Assembly: GCA_903821635.1 (NCBI GenBank)
Contig: CAIJLV010000105.1
Span: forward strand, 1 to 64,000
DNA: 64,000 nucleotides
Direction: 5' to 3'
From: an uncultured Verrucomicrobiota bacterium
GTDB taxonomy: Bacteria; Verrucomicrobiota; Verrucomicrobiia; Limisphaerales; UBA9464
Made by a program: the position numbers and the translations under genes. Shown piece after piece: positions 51,123-58,260 of this stretch (position 1 is its first letter; each line of letters opens with the position of its first letter). The notes beneath the pieces are model-generated. The model was not told the origin of the DNA. It did not search any database and was given only the letters and a program-made list of their open reading frames with translations.

Positions 51123-52556
51123 ATGGCGCATCCGATCATCATCCAAGGGGGCATGGGAGTTGGGGTCTCCCACTGGCCGCTCGCCCGGGCGGTTTCACAA
51201 CTGGGGCAACTGGGGGTTGTCTCCGGCACCGCGTTGGACTTGGTCCTCGCCCGCCAACTGCAAACCGGCGACCCCGGCGGCGACCGGCGGCGGGCCCTGG
51301 CGGCTTTTCCCCTGCCGGGCGTGGCTCAGCGCATTCTGGACACCTATTTCATTCCCGGAGGCAAGGCGTCGACGAAGCCCTTCAAGCCCGTTCCAATGGG
51401 TTCTAGTGAACCGTCCCGGGCGCTGACTGAGTTGCTCGTGGCGGGCAACTTTGTGGAGGTGTTTCTGGCCAAGGAGGGGCACGCCGGCAAGGTCGGCATC
51501 AACTTCCTGCAAAAGGTGCAGTTGCCCACGTTGCCCTCCCTCTACGGCGCCCTGCTGGCGGGGGTGGACTATGTGCTGATGGGCGCCGGAATTCCGATGG
51601 CGATCCCGGGCGTGCTCGACCAGTTGGCGCGGGGCGAAGCGGCCCGGTTGCGGCTGGACGTCGAAGGCGCGGCGCCGGGCGAGGAGTTCTACACCCAGTT
51701 TGATCCGGCGGCCTTCGGGGGTGGCCCGCCGCCCCCACTTCAACGCCCCCACTTCCTGGCCATCATCGCCTCGGCGGTGTTGGCGTTGACCCTAGCCCGC
51801 AAAGCCAGCGGTCGGGTGGACGGCTTCGTCGTGGAGGGCCCCGCGGCAGGCGGCCACAACGCGCCCCCGCGCGGCCCGCTCCAACTCAATGAACGCGGCG
51901 AACCCGCCTACGGCCCGCGCGATACGCCGGACTTGGAGAAGATTCGCGCGTTGGGCCTGCCCTTCTGGCTCGCGGGTTCTGAGGCCACGCCCGCCCGGTT
52001 GGCGGCCGCCCGGCAGCAAGGCGCTGAAGGTGTCCAAGTAGGCACCGCCTTTGCTTTTTGTGAAGAATCCGGAATCGAGGCCCGCCTGAAGGCCCGGATC
52101 TTGGCCGCCAGCCAGCAGCGGCGCTTGGACCTGTTCACCGACCCTTTGGCGTCGCCCACGGGATTTCCGTTCAAGGTTCTGCGATTGGCCGAGACGGCTT
52201 CGGAACCCGAGGTGTTTGCGGCGCGTCGGCGAGTGTGTGACTTGGGTTACCTACGGCGCGCCTACCGCAAGGCGGATGGTCGGTTGGGCTATCGTTGTCC
52301 CGGCGAACCGGAGGCGCAGTTCATCGCCAAAGGGGGTGACCCTGCCGAGACCGCCGGGCGCAAATGCATTTGCAACGGACTGGCCGCCACCATCGGGTTG
52401 GGCCAGATCCAAGCGCAGGACTATGCGGAACCGGCCTTGGTCACTGCGGGACAGGACGTGACGGAGTTGCAGCGGTTCCTCCCGCCGGGGCGGGACAATT
52501 ATTCCGCTGCCGACGTGCTGCGGTATCTTTTGGCCGAGGCCATTCCGCCGGTCTAG
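51123..52556 (+). CDS. Nitronate monooxygenase / 2-nitropropane dioxygenase-like flavoprotein
   Basis: A 477-residue FMN TIM-barrel protein from the ATG at 51123 (HPIIIQGGMGVGVSHWPLA). Further family segments are VGINFLQKVQLPTLPSLYGALLAGVDYVLMGAG, VDGFVVEGPAAGGHNAPPRG (with the catalytic-region His) and the FMN phosphate-binding GAEGVQVGTAFAFCEESG. The extra C-terminal part has cysteines (KCICNGLAAT). It oxidises alkyl nitronates in known members. Placement under a Crp/Fnr box next to nirK suggests coping with nitro compounds formed during nitrite or NO metabolism, which is inference. Confidence 0.85.
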   Translation: MAHPIIIQGGMGVGVSHWPLARAVSQLGQLGVVSGTALDLVLARQLQTGDPGGDRRRALAAFPLPGVAQRILDTYFIPGGKASTKPFKPVPMGSSEPSRALTELLVAGNFVEVFLAKEGHAGKVGINFLQKVQLPTLPSLYGALLAGVDYVLMGAGIPMAIPGVLDQLARGEAARLRLDVEGAAPGEEFYTQFDPAAFGGGPPPPLQRPHFLAIIASAVLALTLARKASGRVDGFVVEGPAAGGHNAPPRGPLQLNERGEPAYGPRDTPDLEKIRALGLPFWLAGSEATPARLAAARQQGAEGVQVGTAFAFCEESGIEARLKARILAASQQRRLDLFTDPLASPTGFPFKVLRLAETASEPEVFAARRRVCDLGYLRRAYRKADGRLGYRCPGEPEAQFIAKGGDPAETAGRKCICNGLAATIGLGQIQAQDYAEPALVTAGQDVTELQRFLPPGRDNYSAADVLRYLLAEAIPPV

Positions 52557-52594
52557 GGCGGCCGCTAAATGCCGAACCGGCTAAGCCCCCTAGG

Positions 52595-52612
52595 CGCCCG
52601 GTTGGCCGGGCG
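52595..52612. terminator. Hairpin between convergent genes
   Basis: CGCCCGG-TTGG-CCGGGCG, a perfect 7-bp stem with a 4-base loop, lying 39 bases past the nitronate monooxygenase stop and 83 bases past the end of the convergent MOSC gene. No clear U-tract follows, so intrinsic termination is only possible. Confidence 0.35.
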
Positions 52613-52694
52613 TGAGGTTGTTGACCAACCGGCCCGCGGGCCGCGACGCCCGGCTCACCTGCGCCCGACTGAAGCGTTGGCGCCCAGCGTCCGG

Positions 52695-53156
52695 TCAGGC
52701 GGTGCGCCGCAGCACGCCATCTGACAAAATCCGGCAGCGCAACCCCCCGCGTCCTTGCAGCCATGCTTCCGCGCCGGGCCCCACCGCGGCGTTCATCCAG
52801 TGACAGGGTTTGCTCTCCTCCGTGCCGACAAAACGCACGCCCTGCACCTCGAATTCCTGACCGACCAACGCCTTCAGGTCGGCGCCCCGCACAAACACAT
52901 TGCGCCGCGTGGCTTGGGGAAGAGCCGCCGGCAAATTGAGTTCGCGCTGCAACGCCGCCAGCACCTCCATGGAGAAAAACGTGATCTGTCCCTTGTAGTT
53001 GTCTTTGAAATCAAAAAAGCGGTCACCCCGGAGCCCGCGGCCCGCCACGCACTCAATCTGCTCCACGGCGACAATCGGCTGCTCCCCCGCCGGCTGCCCA
53101 TGCTGCCCGAAGAAATTGTGGCCCGGCGAAATGAAGAGCTGTTCGACGCAAATCAT
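52695..53156 (-). CDS. MOSC-domain protein
   Basis: A 153-residue protein with a compact MOSC fold (VEQIECVAGRGLRGDRFFDF near residues 30-50, RNVFVRGADLKALVGQEFEV near 85-105, and the conserved Cys region ESKPCHWMNAAVGPGAEAWL). MOSC proteins bind the molybdenum cofactor or handle sulfur for metal clusters. In some members this Cys carries sulfur. No molybdoenzyme is encoded in the window. It is divergent from the halogenase-like flavoprotein across a 312-base gap. Confidence 0.85.
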   Translation of the reverse strand: MICVEQLFISPGHNFFGQHGQPAGEQPIVAVEQIECVAGRGLRGDRFFDFKDNYKGQITFFSMEVLAALQRELNLPAALPQATRRNVFVRGADLKALVGQEFEVQGVRFVGTEESKPCHWMNAAVGPGAEAWLQGRGGLRCRILSDGVLRRTA

Positions 53157-53468
53157 GACCGACGCAGCGTTTCGGATTCACCCGGCCCATGCAACGTCGC
53201 GTCCGCCGCAGTCTTCGTCAGGCGGGTCCGCAGTGGTTTTTTGGACTTGTCGCCTCCCGGTTGGGGGTGCACCCCCTCGGTGCTCGCCGCCGGGGTTGAG
53301 CGTCGTCGTTTCCCCGGCGTGGTTGCCTGCTGGACCCCATTTCCGCCGGGCTTTTGATCCGGGTCAAAGTGCAACGAGCCCGCCCGGTGGTTAGCTCCGC
53401 TCCGCTGAGTAAACTCAAATTCCGATTTGGACTTGGTTGAGTTTTGTTCGCAAATTCCTTCCTAGCCT
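53157..53468. other. Gene-free 312-base divergent region
   Basis: Separates the MOSC gene from the halogenase-like gene. It contains the perfect Crp/Fnr box at 53354-53367 and an 8-bp inverted repeat, AAACTCAA (53411-53418) with TTGAGTTT (53437-53444), just before the start at 53469. I see no open reading frame with support. Confidence 0.6.
53354..53367 (+). promoter_or_regulatory. Perfect-half-site Crp/Fnr box
   Basis: TTGAT-CCGG-GTCAA, 102 bases before the ATG of the halogenase-like flavoprotein and about 198 bases before the divergent MOSC gene. It is the same motif class as at 51064 and 55998. Confidence 0.68.
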
Positions 53469-54728
53469 ATGACACCGCTCCCCACCCACGCCGAATATGA
53501 TGTCGCCGTCATCGGGGGCGGCCCGGGCGGCGCCGCGCTGACGACCCTGCTTGCTCGCCAAGGACATCGCTGTGTGCTCTTCGAGCAGGCCCGGTTCCCC
53601 ATCAAACATGTGGGCGAATCACTCGTGCCTCAGACGTATGATTTTCTGGAGCGCCTAGGCGTGTTGCCGCAGTTGCGGGCGTTGGCCTTTCCGGCGAAGC
53701 ACTGTGTTCGGTTTGTTTCGCCCGACGGCCAAGCCTCCATCCCGTTTCAGTTTGCCGAAAATTTGGCGGGCGAGCGGGCTCAAACGTGGCAGGTCGAGCG
53801 GAGTCAGTTTGATTGCCTGCTGCTGAACCACGCCCGGGCCAACGGCGTTGAAGTTCAGGAGCAGACGGCAGTGGCCCAAGTCTTGTTTGAGGGCGGGCAG
53901 GCCGTGGGCGTCCAGGCTGTTTCGCCGCACGGCGAGGCCATGACGATTCGGACCCGTGTGGTCGTGGATGCCTCCGGCCGCGCTTGCCTGCTGGGGCGCC
54001 AGCTCGGGGTGTGGGCCCCGCTTCAGGATCTGCGCAAAGCCGCGATCTGGACCCATTATCGCGGGGCCCCAGCCCCGGTGAACGGTTCCGGCCATGAAAC
54101 CACGATCTTCCGCACCGCTGGCGGGGGCTGGTTTTGGCATGTCCCGCAACCCGACCAGATCGTCAGCGTGGGGTTGGTGGCCAGCCCTGACGACTTGTTT
54201 GCAAACAGCGATGATATCGAAGCCGCGTTCAACCGTGAATTCGCCCGCTGTGCCGGGCTGCGCACCCGGCTGACCGGGGCAAGCCGGTTTGGGCCGTTGC
54301 GTGGGCTGCGCCACCTAGCCTATTTGAATCGGCAAACTTGCGGGGCGGGCTGGGTGATGATCGGCGACGCCCGGGCCTTTCTCGACCCCATTTACTCGTC
54401 TGGAATTTATCTCGCCCTCGCTTCCGCCGAACTGGCCGCCGGGAGTATCCACGAGGCGCTGCGGACGGGCGACGTTTCGGGCCCGGCGCTGGGAGTGTTT
54501 GAGCCCGCGCTGACGCAAGGCTTGGACGTGCTCCGCCGGCTGATCCACGCGTTTTATGATCCGCAATTCAGCTTCCCCGAATTTCTGCGCCAGTTTCCCG
54601 ACCAACGAGCCGCCTTGGTCGATTGCTTAATCGGCGACGTGCTCAAGGACCTGTCGGGCTTTACTGAAGCGCTGGCGAAAATGACCCCGCCCCCCGCGCC
54701 GTTGGGCGAGCTCCCGCGGGCGGCGTGA
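53469..54728 (+). CDS. FAD-dependent halogenase-like oxidoreductase
   Basis: A 419-residue flavoprotein. It has the N-terminal FAD motif DVAVIGGGPGGAALTTLLA, then HVGESLVPQTYDFLERLGV, the WxWxxP-like segment GGWFWHVPQP of flavin-dependent halogenases, and the FAD-binding GDARAFLDPIYSSGIYLAL. The catalytic Lys of tryptophan halogenases cannot be assigned with confidence. It may be a halogenase, hydroxylase or geranylgeranyl-reductase-like enzyme. It sits under a Crp/Fnr box in the nitrite/NO island, which is unusual for a secondary-metabolite enzyme. Confidence 0.82.
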   Translation: MTPLPTHAEYDVAVIGGGPGGAALTTLLARQGHRCVLFEQARFPIKHVGESLVPQTYDFLERLGVLPQLRALAFPAKHCVRFVSPDGQASIPFQFAENLAGERAQTWQVERSQFDCLLLNHARANGVEVQEQTAVAQVLFEGGQAVGVQAVSPHGEAMTIRTRVVVDASGRACLLGRQLGVWAPLQDLRKAAIWTHYRGAPAPVNGSGHETTIFRTAGGGWFWHVPQPDQIVSVGLVASPDDLFANSDDIEAAFNREFARCAGLRTRLTGASRFGPLRGLRHLAYLNRQTCGAGWVMIGDARAFLDPIYSSGIYLALASAELAAGSIHEALRTGDVSGPALGVFEPALTQGLDVLRRLIHAFYDPQFSFPEFLRQFPDQRAALVDCLIGDVLKDLSGFTEALAKMTPPPAPLGELPRAA

Positions 54729-54894
54729 GCCTTGGCTGAGGTGGGTTCCAGCGCACCGTTCCAAGGCTCCCAATGCGTCAAGAGGGGAAAAGTTTCCCGG
54801 TGTTGCCGGTGCTGGATAACGCCCGCACTGGTGGCGCGCTTGGGCTGCCAGTCGGGGCCAATCGCCGGCGGGCCGGGACGAACTGGCCCGCCGC

Positions 54895-55797
54895 TCATGG
54901 GCGGTTTTCCATCGCCGTGGTCCGTTCCTGCAACCACGCAACATCCACGCTGTTGGGTGCCGGCGTCCGGGTCGTGAGGGTTACCCGGCGAACTGGTTGG
55001 ATCGTGCTCGCCACGCGCCAGCGGTGAATCTCCGCGTGGCCGTCCACAAAGCTCACCCCGCCGGCGAGGTGATGGTAGCTGGCCGGCACATCCCAAACCT
55101 GCGCCGCCGCGGCGCGCCGGATCACGTCCACCACGAATCCACCGCCGTTGATGCTGTCCTCGTGTTCGTCGAGGAGCACCCACGCTTGGGACGGGGCGAG
55201 GGCGCGAAAGTCATCCAGCTTTCGGTAGATGAAATAGCCCGCGTCGATGCCCTGTTTGGCCAGCGGGCCCAGCCAGTTGGCGCCGGTGTAGAGGTTCATG
55301 CTCACGCTGCGCACCCGGGGCAGGCGGCGGCCTTCGATCTCCACCCAGGAACGATCCGCGGGGCAGTGGTAGAGTTTGGCCTCGCGCACGTAGGGCCCGA
55401 GCAGTCCGCCGGCCGGCCGATCGCCCGTCCCCGGTCGGACGAGGTAGTCCACGTTCGTATTGTGGGTGCTCGCGGTGTAATCCATCCAACCGGCGACCCA
55501 CGACGGGCAGTCCGCGTCCTTGCCAGCGTCGGCGTTGCCCCAGTTTGGCACCAGCGTGCTGGCGTGGTCGTCGGCATACATCAGCCAGCCGAGTTGCAGT
55601 TGGCGTTGGTGGTTCATGCACTCGGCGCCTTGGGCTTTTAGGCGGCTCTTGGCCAAGGCCGGCAGGAGCATTCCCGCCAGCACGGCGATGATGGCAATGA
55701 CGACCAACAGTTCGATCAGTGTGAAGGCTGCCGGCTGGGGAGCGCAGCGGCGCAGGTCGGCACACGGACCACGACGGGCAAGGGCGAAAGCATTCAT
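54895..55797 (-). CDS. Prepilin-type N-terminal protein within the respiration island
   Basis: A 300-residue secreted protein with an unusually long leader (about 23 residues: MNAFALARRGPCADLRRCAP) before the prepilin signature [20 protein letters not shown]. The body has the PVC pattern LLPALAKSRLKAQGAECMNHQRQLQLGW and, near the C-terminus, ASYHHLAGGVSFVDGHAEI. It is presumed to be pseudopilin-like. Its start codon lies only 36 bases from a perfect Crp/Fnr box (55833-55846), so it may be under respiration control, unless that box serves the divergent oxidoreductase operon. Confidence 0.87.
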   Translation of the reverse strand: MNAFALARRGPCADLRRCAPQPAAFTLIELLVVIAIIAVLAGMLLPALAKSRLKAQGAECMNHQRQLQLGWLMYADDHASTLVPNWGNADAGKDADCPSWVAGWMDYTASTHNTNVDYLVRPGTGDRPAGGLLGPYVREAKLYHCPADRSWVEIEGRRLPRVRSVSMNLYTGANWLGPLAKQGIDAGYFIYRKLDDFRALAPSQAWVLLDEHEDSINGGGFVVDVIRRAAAAQVWDVPASYHHLAGGVSFVDGHAEIHRWRVASTIQPVRRVTLTTRTPAPNSVDVAWLQERTTAMENRP

Positions 55798-55832
55798 AAA
55801 GCAAATAACTACGTAGACGTATTAAATGCGCC

Positions 55833-55846
55833 TTGATTCAGATCAA
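55833..55846. promoter_or_regulatory. Perfect Crp/Fnr (FNR consensus) box
   Basis: TTGAT-TCAG-ATCAA matches the FNR/DNR consensus at every half-site base. It lies 36 bases upstream of the prepilin-like gene on the minus strand and 215 bases upstream of the heme-copper operon on the plus strand. Confidence 0.75.
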
Positions 55847-55997
55847 TTCGGGCGCCGTTGCCGAGGGCTCCGGGGCAAAACGGTTGGTGGCGGGCCGTCT
55901 TGGGGGTGAAACGCGGGGTGAAGTGGTGGCCAGCCCAGTGTGACTGCCGCGCCAGTTTCGGCGGGGCCGCACTCAGTCCGCCGTTCGCCGCGAGGAC

Positions 55998-56011
55998 TTG
56001 ACCTGCATCAA
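55998..56011 (+). promoter_or_regulatory. Crp/Fnr box of the heme-copper / NO-reductase operon
   Basis: TTGAC-CTGC-ATCAA, ending 50 bases before the ATG at 56061. If it sits at -41.5 as class II sites do, the transcript would start near 56046, leaving a short leader with GGAGAA at 56049-56054 as the ribosome binding site. Confidence 0.75.
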
Positions 56012-56060
56012 GGCGGCTTCGGTGGGAGAAATCCAAGGTGGCGCCATCGGAGAACACGTT

Positions 56061-57554
56061 ATGGCAACTACCTTGAGTCCTGTGGTGTTAGTCGGACCCG
56101 CTGCGGAGGCTGGGGCCGGGGCCGAAGTCGCCGTCGGCCGAATCGCGCCGGCGCGTCGGATGCTGCACTTGGCCGTCGGCAGTCTGATCATCGCGGGCTG
56201 CCTTTCCCTGTTGCTGGTCGCGGGCCGGCTGCCGGGAATTGCGGAGGCCATCGGGGATCCGCTCTTCTTCAAACGGTGTCTGGTGGTGCATGTGGATCTG
56301 GCGCTGGTGGTGTGGTTTGCCGCCGTGGCGGGAGCCATGTTTGCCCTCCTGCCGGCTACCCGCCGGGAACAACAGGTCTTTAATACGGGCACCGTGATCG
56401 CGGTCGGCGGGGTGGGGCTGATGATTGGTGGGGCGCTGGTGCGCGGCGCGGCGCCGGTGTTGTCGAACTACGTTCCGGTGATCGCGCATCCGCTTTTCAT
56501 CACCGGCGTGGTGCTGTTTTTCGGCGGCATCCTGCTTTGTTTTCTGGATGGCCGACTTTTCCGGCCGACCCAACCAGCTCCGCACGCCAGCCTGGCCCAC
56601 GCGCCGCTGTGGGTGCCGCCCGAAGTCGCAGCGGGCCTCAAAACCAGCGCGCTCGCCTACCTCGTGGCGATGGTGACGTTCGTGGCCGGCTGGATCGGCA
56701 CCCCGGCCTCGTTGGATGATCGAAATTACTACGAACTGGTCTTCTGGGGCGGAGGGCACGTGCTCCAGGTGGCTAATGTCGCGGCAATGCTGTCCGTTTG
56801 GCTGTGGCTGCTGGCCTCGTTGCTGGGGCGTCCGGTGCTGCGCCCGACAACGGCGTGGTATCTGTTTGCGATCCTCCTCGCACCGCACCTGATCGGGCCG
56901 GTGTTGGCTCAAGACGGCACCCTCAGTTCGGTCTATCGCCTCGGCTTCACTCGGCTGATGCAGTTCGGCATCGCCCCGGTGGTCTTGGTGTTGCTCGGCC
57001 TTTGCGCGAAGCAGTTGGGGCAGGCGTTTGCAGCGGGCCGATTGACGCGTCGGGCGTGGCTTGATCCTCGCCTCATCGGCTTCGCGCTGAGTGCCGGCAT
57101 GACGGTGGGTGGGTTTGTGCTGGGGGCTTCAATCCGCAGTTCTAACACGATGATTCCCGGGCATTACCACGCCTCGATTGGGGCGGTGACGATGGCGTTC
57201 ATGGCGATCACCTACCAACTGCTTCAACCCCTGGGTTTTCGGTTTGAACTCCCCCGGTTTCCGCGGCTCGTGCCGGCCCAATTGGCCTGTTTCGGTCTCG
57301 GTCAGGTGATCTTCGCGCTTGGCTTCGGCTGGGCCGGACTGAACGGCGCCGGGCGCAAGGCCTACGCCACCGAACAGCACGTGCGCTCCGCCAGCGAATA
57401 TGCCGGCCTCATCGTCATGGGGGTGGGCGGCGTGATCGCCGTCGTGGGCGGATTGCTTTTTCTCGGCCTCGTGATCGGGGCCTGGCGTTTCCGCCAAGCG
57501 TCCCAGAACGAAGAGCTGTCCCTGCAACCTCAACCCGTGAGCAAAGGCTTATGA
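56061..57554 (+). CDS. Heme-copper-oxidase subunit-I-like protein with an incomplete CuB site
   Basis: A 497-residue polytopic membrane protein from the ATG at 56061 (GGAGAA upstream). It parallels the catalytic subunit encoded at 58261: heme-ligand H77 in helix II (CLVVHVDLALVVW), helix VI H233 in FWGGGHVLQVANVAAM, and the helix X pair H368/H370 (PGHYHASIGAVTMAF). In helix VII the usual His-His is Pro-His (LLAPHLIGP, H276), so one CuB ligand is missing. It likely binds hemes and may be a structural or electron-transfer partner rather than an independent oxidase. It is the first gene of the operon and ends in an ATGA overlap with the 49-residue gene. Confidence 0.8.
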   Translation: MATTLSPVVLVGPAAEAGAGAEVAVGRIAPARRMLHLAVGSLIIAGCLSLLLVAGRLPGIAEAIGDPLFFKRCLVVHVDLALVVWFAAVAGAMFALLPATRREQQVFNTGTVIAVGGVGLMIGGALVRGAAPVLSNYVPVIAHPLFITGVVLFFGGILLCFLDGRLFRPTQPAPHASLAHAPLWVPPEVAAGLKTSALAYLVAMVTFVAGWIGTPASLDDRNYYELVFWGGGHVLQVANVAAMLSVWLWLLASLLGRPVLRPTTAWYLFAILLAPHLIGPVLAQDGTLSSVYRLGFTRLMQFGIAPVVLVLLGLCAKQLGQAFAAGRLTRRAWLDPRLIGFALSAGMTVGGFVLGASIRSSNTMIPGHYHASIGAVTMAFMAITYQLLQPLGFRFELPRFPRLVPAQLACFGLGQVIFALGFGWAGLNGAGRKAYATEQHVRSASEYAGLIVMGVGGVIAVVGGLLFLGLVIGAWRFRQASQNEELSLQPQPVSKGL

Positions 57555-57700
57555 ACGATCCCCGGAACAAACATCCCCTGCAAAAGCTGATGGACAACCC
57601 CTGGCTGCTCCTAGTGCTGGGCGTAATCATCCCCTTCCTGTCCTACACGATCTGGGGCTGGGTTGAACTCACCTTGGTCAAACCCGCACCGCTGCCCTGA
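57551..57700 (+). CDS. 49-residue single-helix membrane peptide, probable oxidase small subunit
   Basis: An ATG overlapping the previous stop (ATGA) opens a frame of 49 codons, MNDPRNKHPLQKLMDNP, then one hydrophobic helix (WLLLVLGVIIPFLSYTIWGW) and a short tail ending KPAPLP. It stops 12 bases before subunit II. Size, topology and place between oxidase genes resemble small accessory subunits such as subunit IIa of ba3-type oxidases. Sequence similarity is not established. Confidence 0.7.
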   Translation: MNDPRNKHPLQKLMDNPWLLLVLGVIIPFLSYTIWGWVELTLVKPAPLP

Positions 57701-57712
57701 GGCGCTTTTACC

Positions 57713-58249
57713 ATGAGTATTCATTCCCCCGCCGCCGACTGGTTCAAGGCTCCCACCGGACACGAACGACTCTGGATCGGCCTCGCGGTCGGTTGGTGCA
57801 TCGTCCTCTCGTTAATGATGCCTTATTGGCACTTCAAGGGTAAGCAGAACAGCTCGGGCGAAACCTACCGGACCACGCCGGAGGAGTTTCAAGCCCGGGT
57901 CGAAAAGTTCTCCGAGGCGAATGCCCCCGGCACCCGGGACAACTTCGCGGAGGGCCTCAACGTCGAGGTGCCGGCGCCTCCCGGCGACATCTACCTGATC
58001 GCCAAACAATACTTCTGGTATCCGATCCTGAAACTCCGCGCGGGTGAAACCTACCGCGTCCATATGTCCTCAGTGGACTTTCAGCACGGCTTCTCGCTCC
58101 AGCCCATGAACATGAACTTCCAAGTCATCCCCGGTTACGACCACGTCCTGACCCTCACCCCGCAGGCGCCGGGAATTTACCCGATCGTCTGCAATGAATT
58201 CTGTGGCGTCGGTCACCACACCATGGTGGGCAAAATCATCGTCGAATAA
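57713..58249 (+). CDS. Heme-copper oxidoreductase subunit II with CuA site
   Basis: A 178-residue protein with one N-terminal membrane helix (about 20-37) and a periplasmic cupredoxin domain. The dinuclear CuA ligands are all present: H125 (VDFQHGFSLQP), C160, E162 and C164 (VCNEFCG), H168 and M171 (GVGHHTMVGK). It accepts electrons from a cytochrome or cupredoxin and passes them to the catalytic subunit encoded 12 bases downstream. One helix rather than two resembles the B-type (ba3-like) oxidases. Confidence 0.92.
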   Translation: MSIHSPAADWFKAPTGHERLWIGLAVGWCIVLSLMMPYWHFKGKQNSSGETYRTTPEEFQARVEKFSEANAPGTRDNFAEGLNVEVPAPPGDIYLIAKQYFWYPILKLRAGETYRVHMSSVDFQHGFSLQPMNMNFQVIPGYDHVLTLTPQAPGIYPIVCNEFCGVGHHTMVGKIIVE

Positions 58250-58260
58250 CCGGAGGCACC

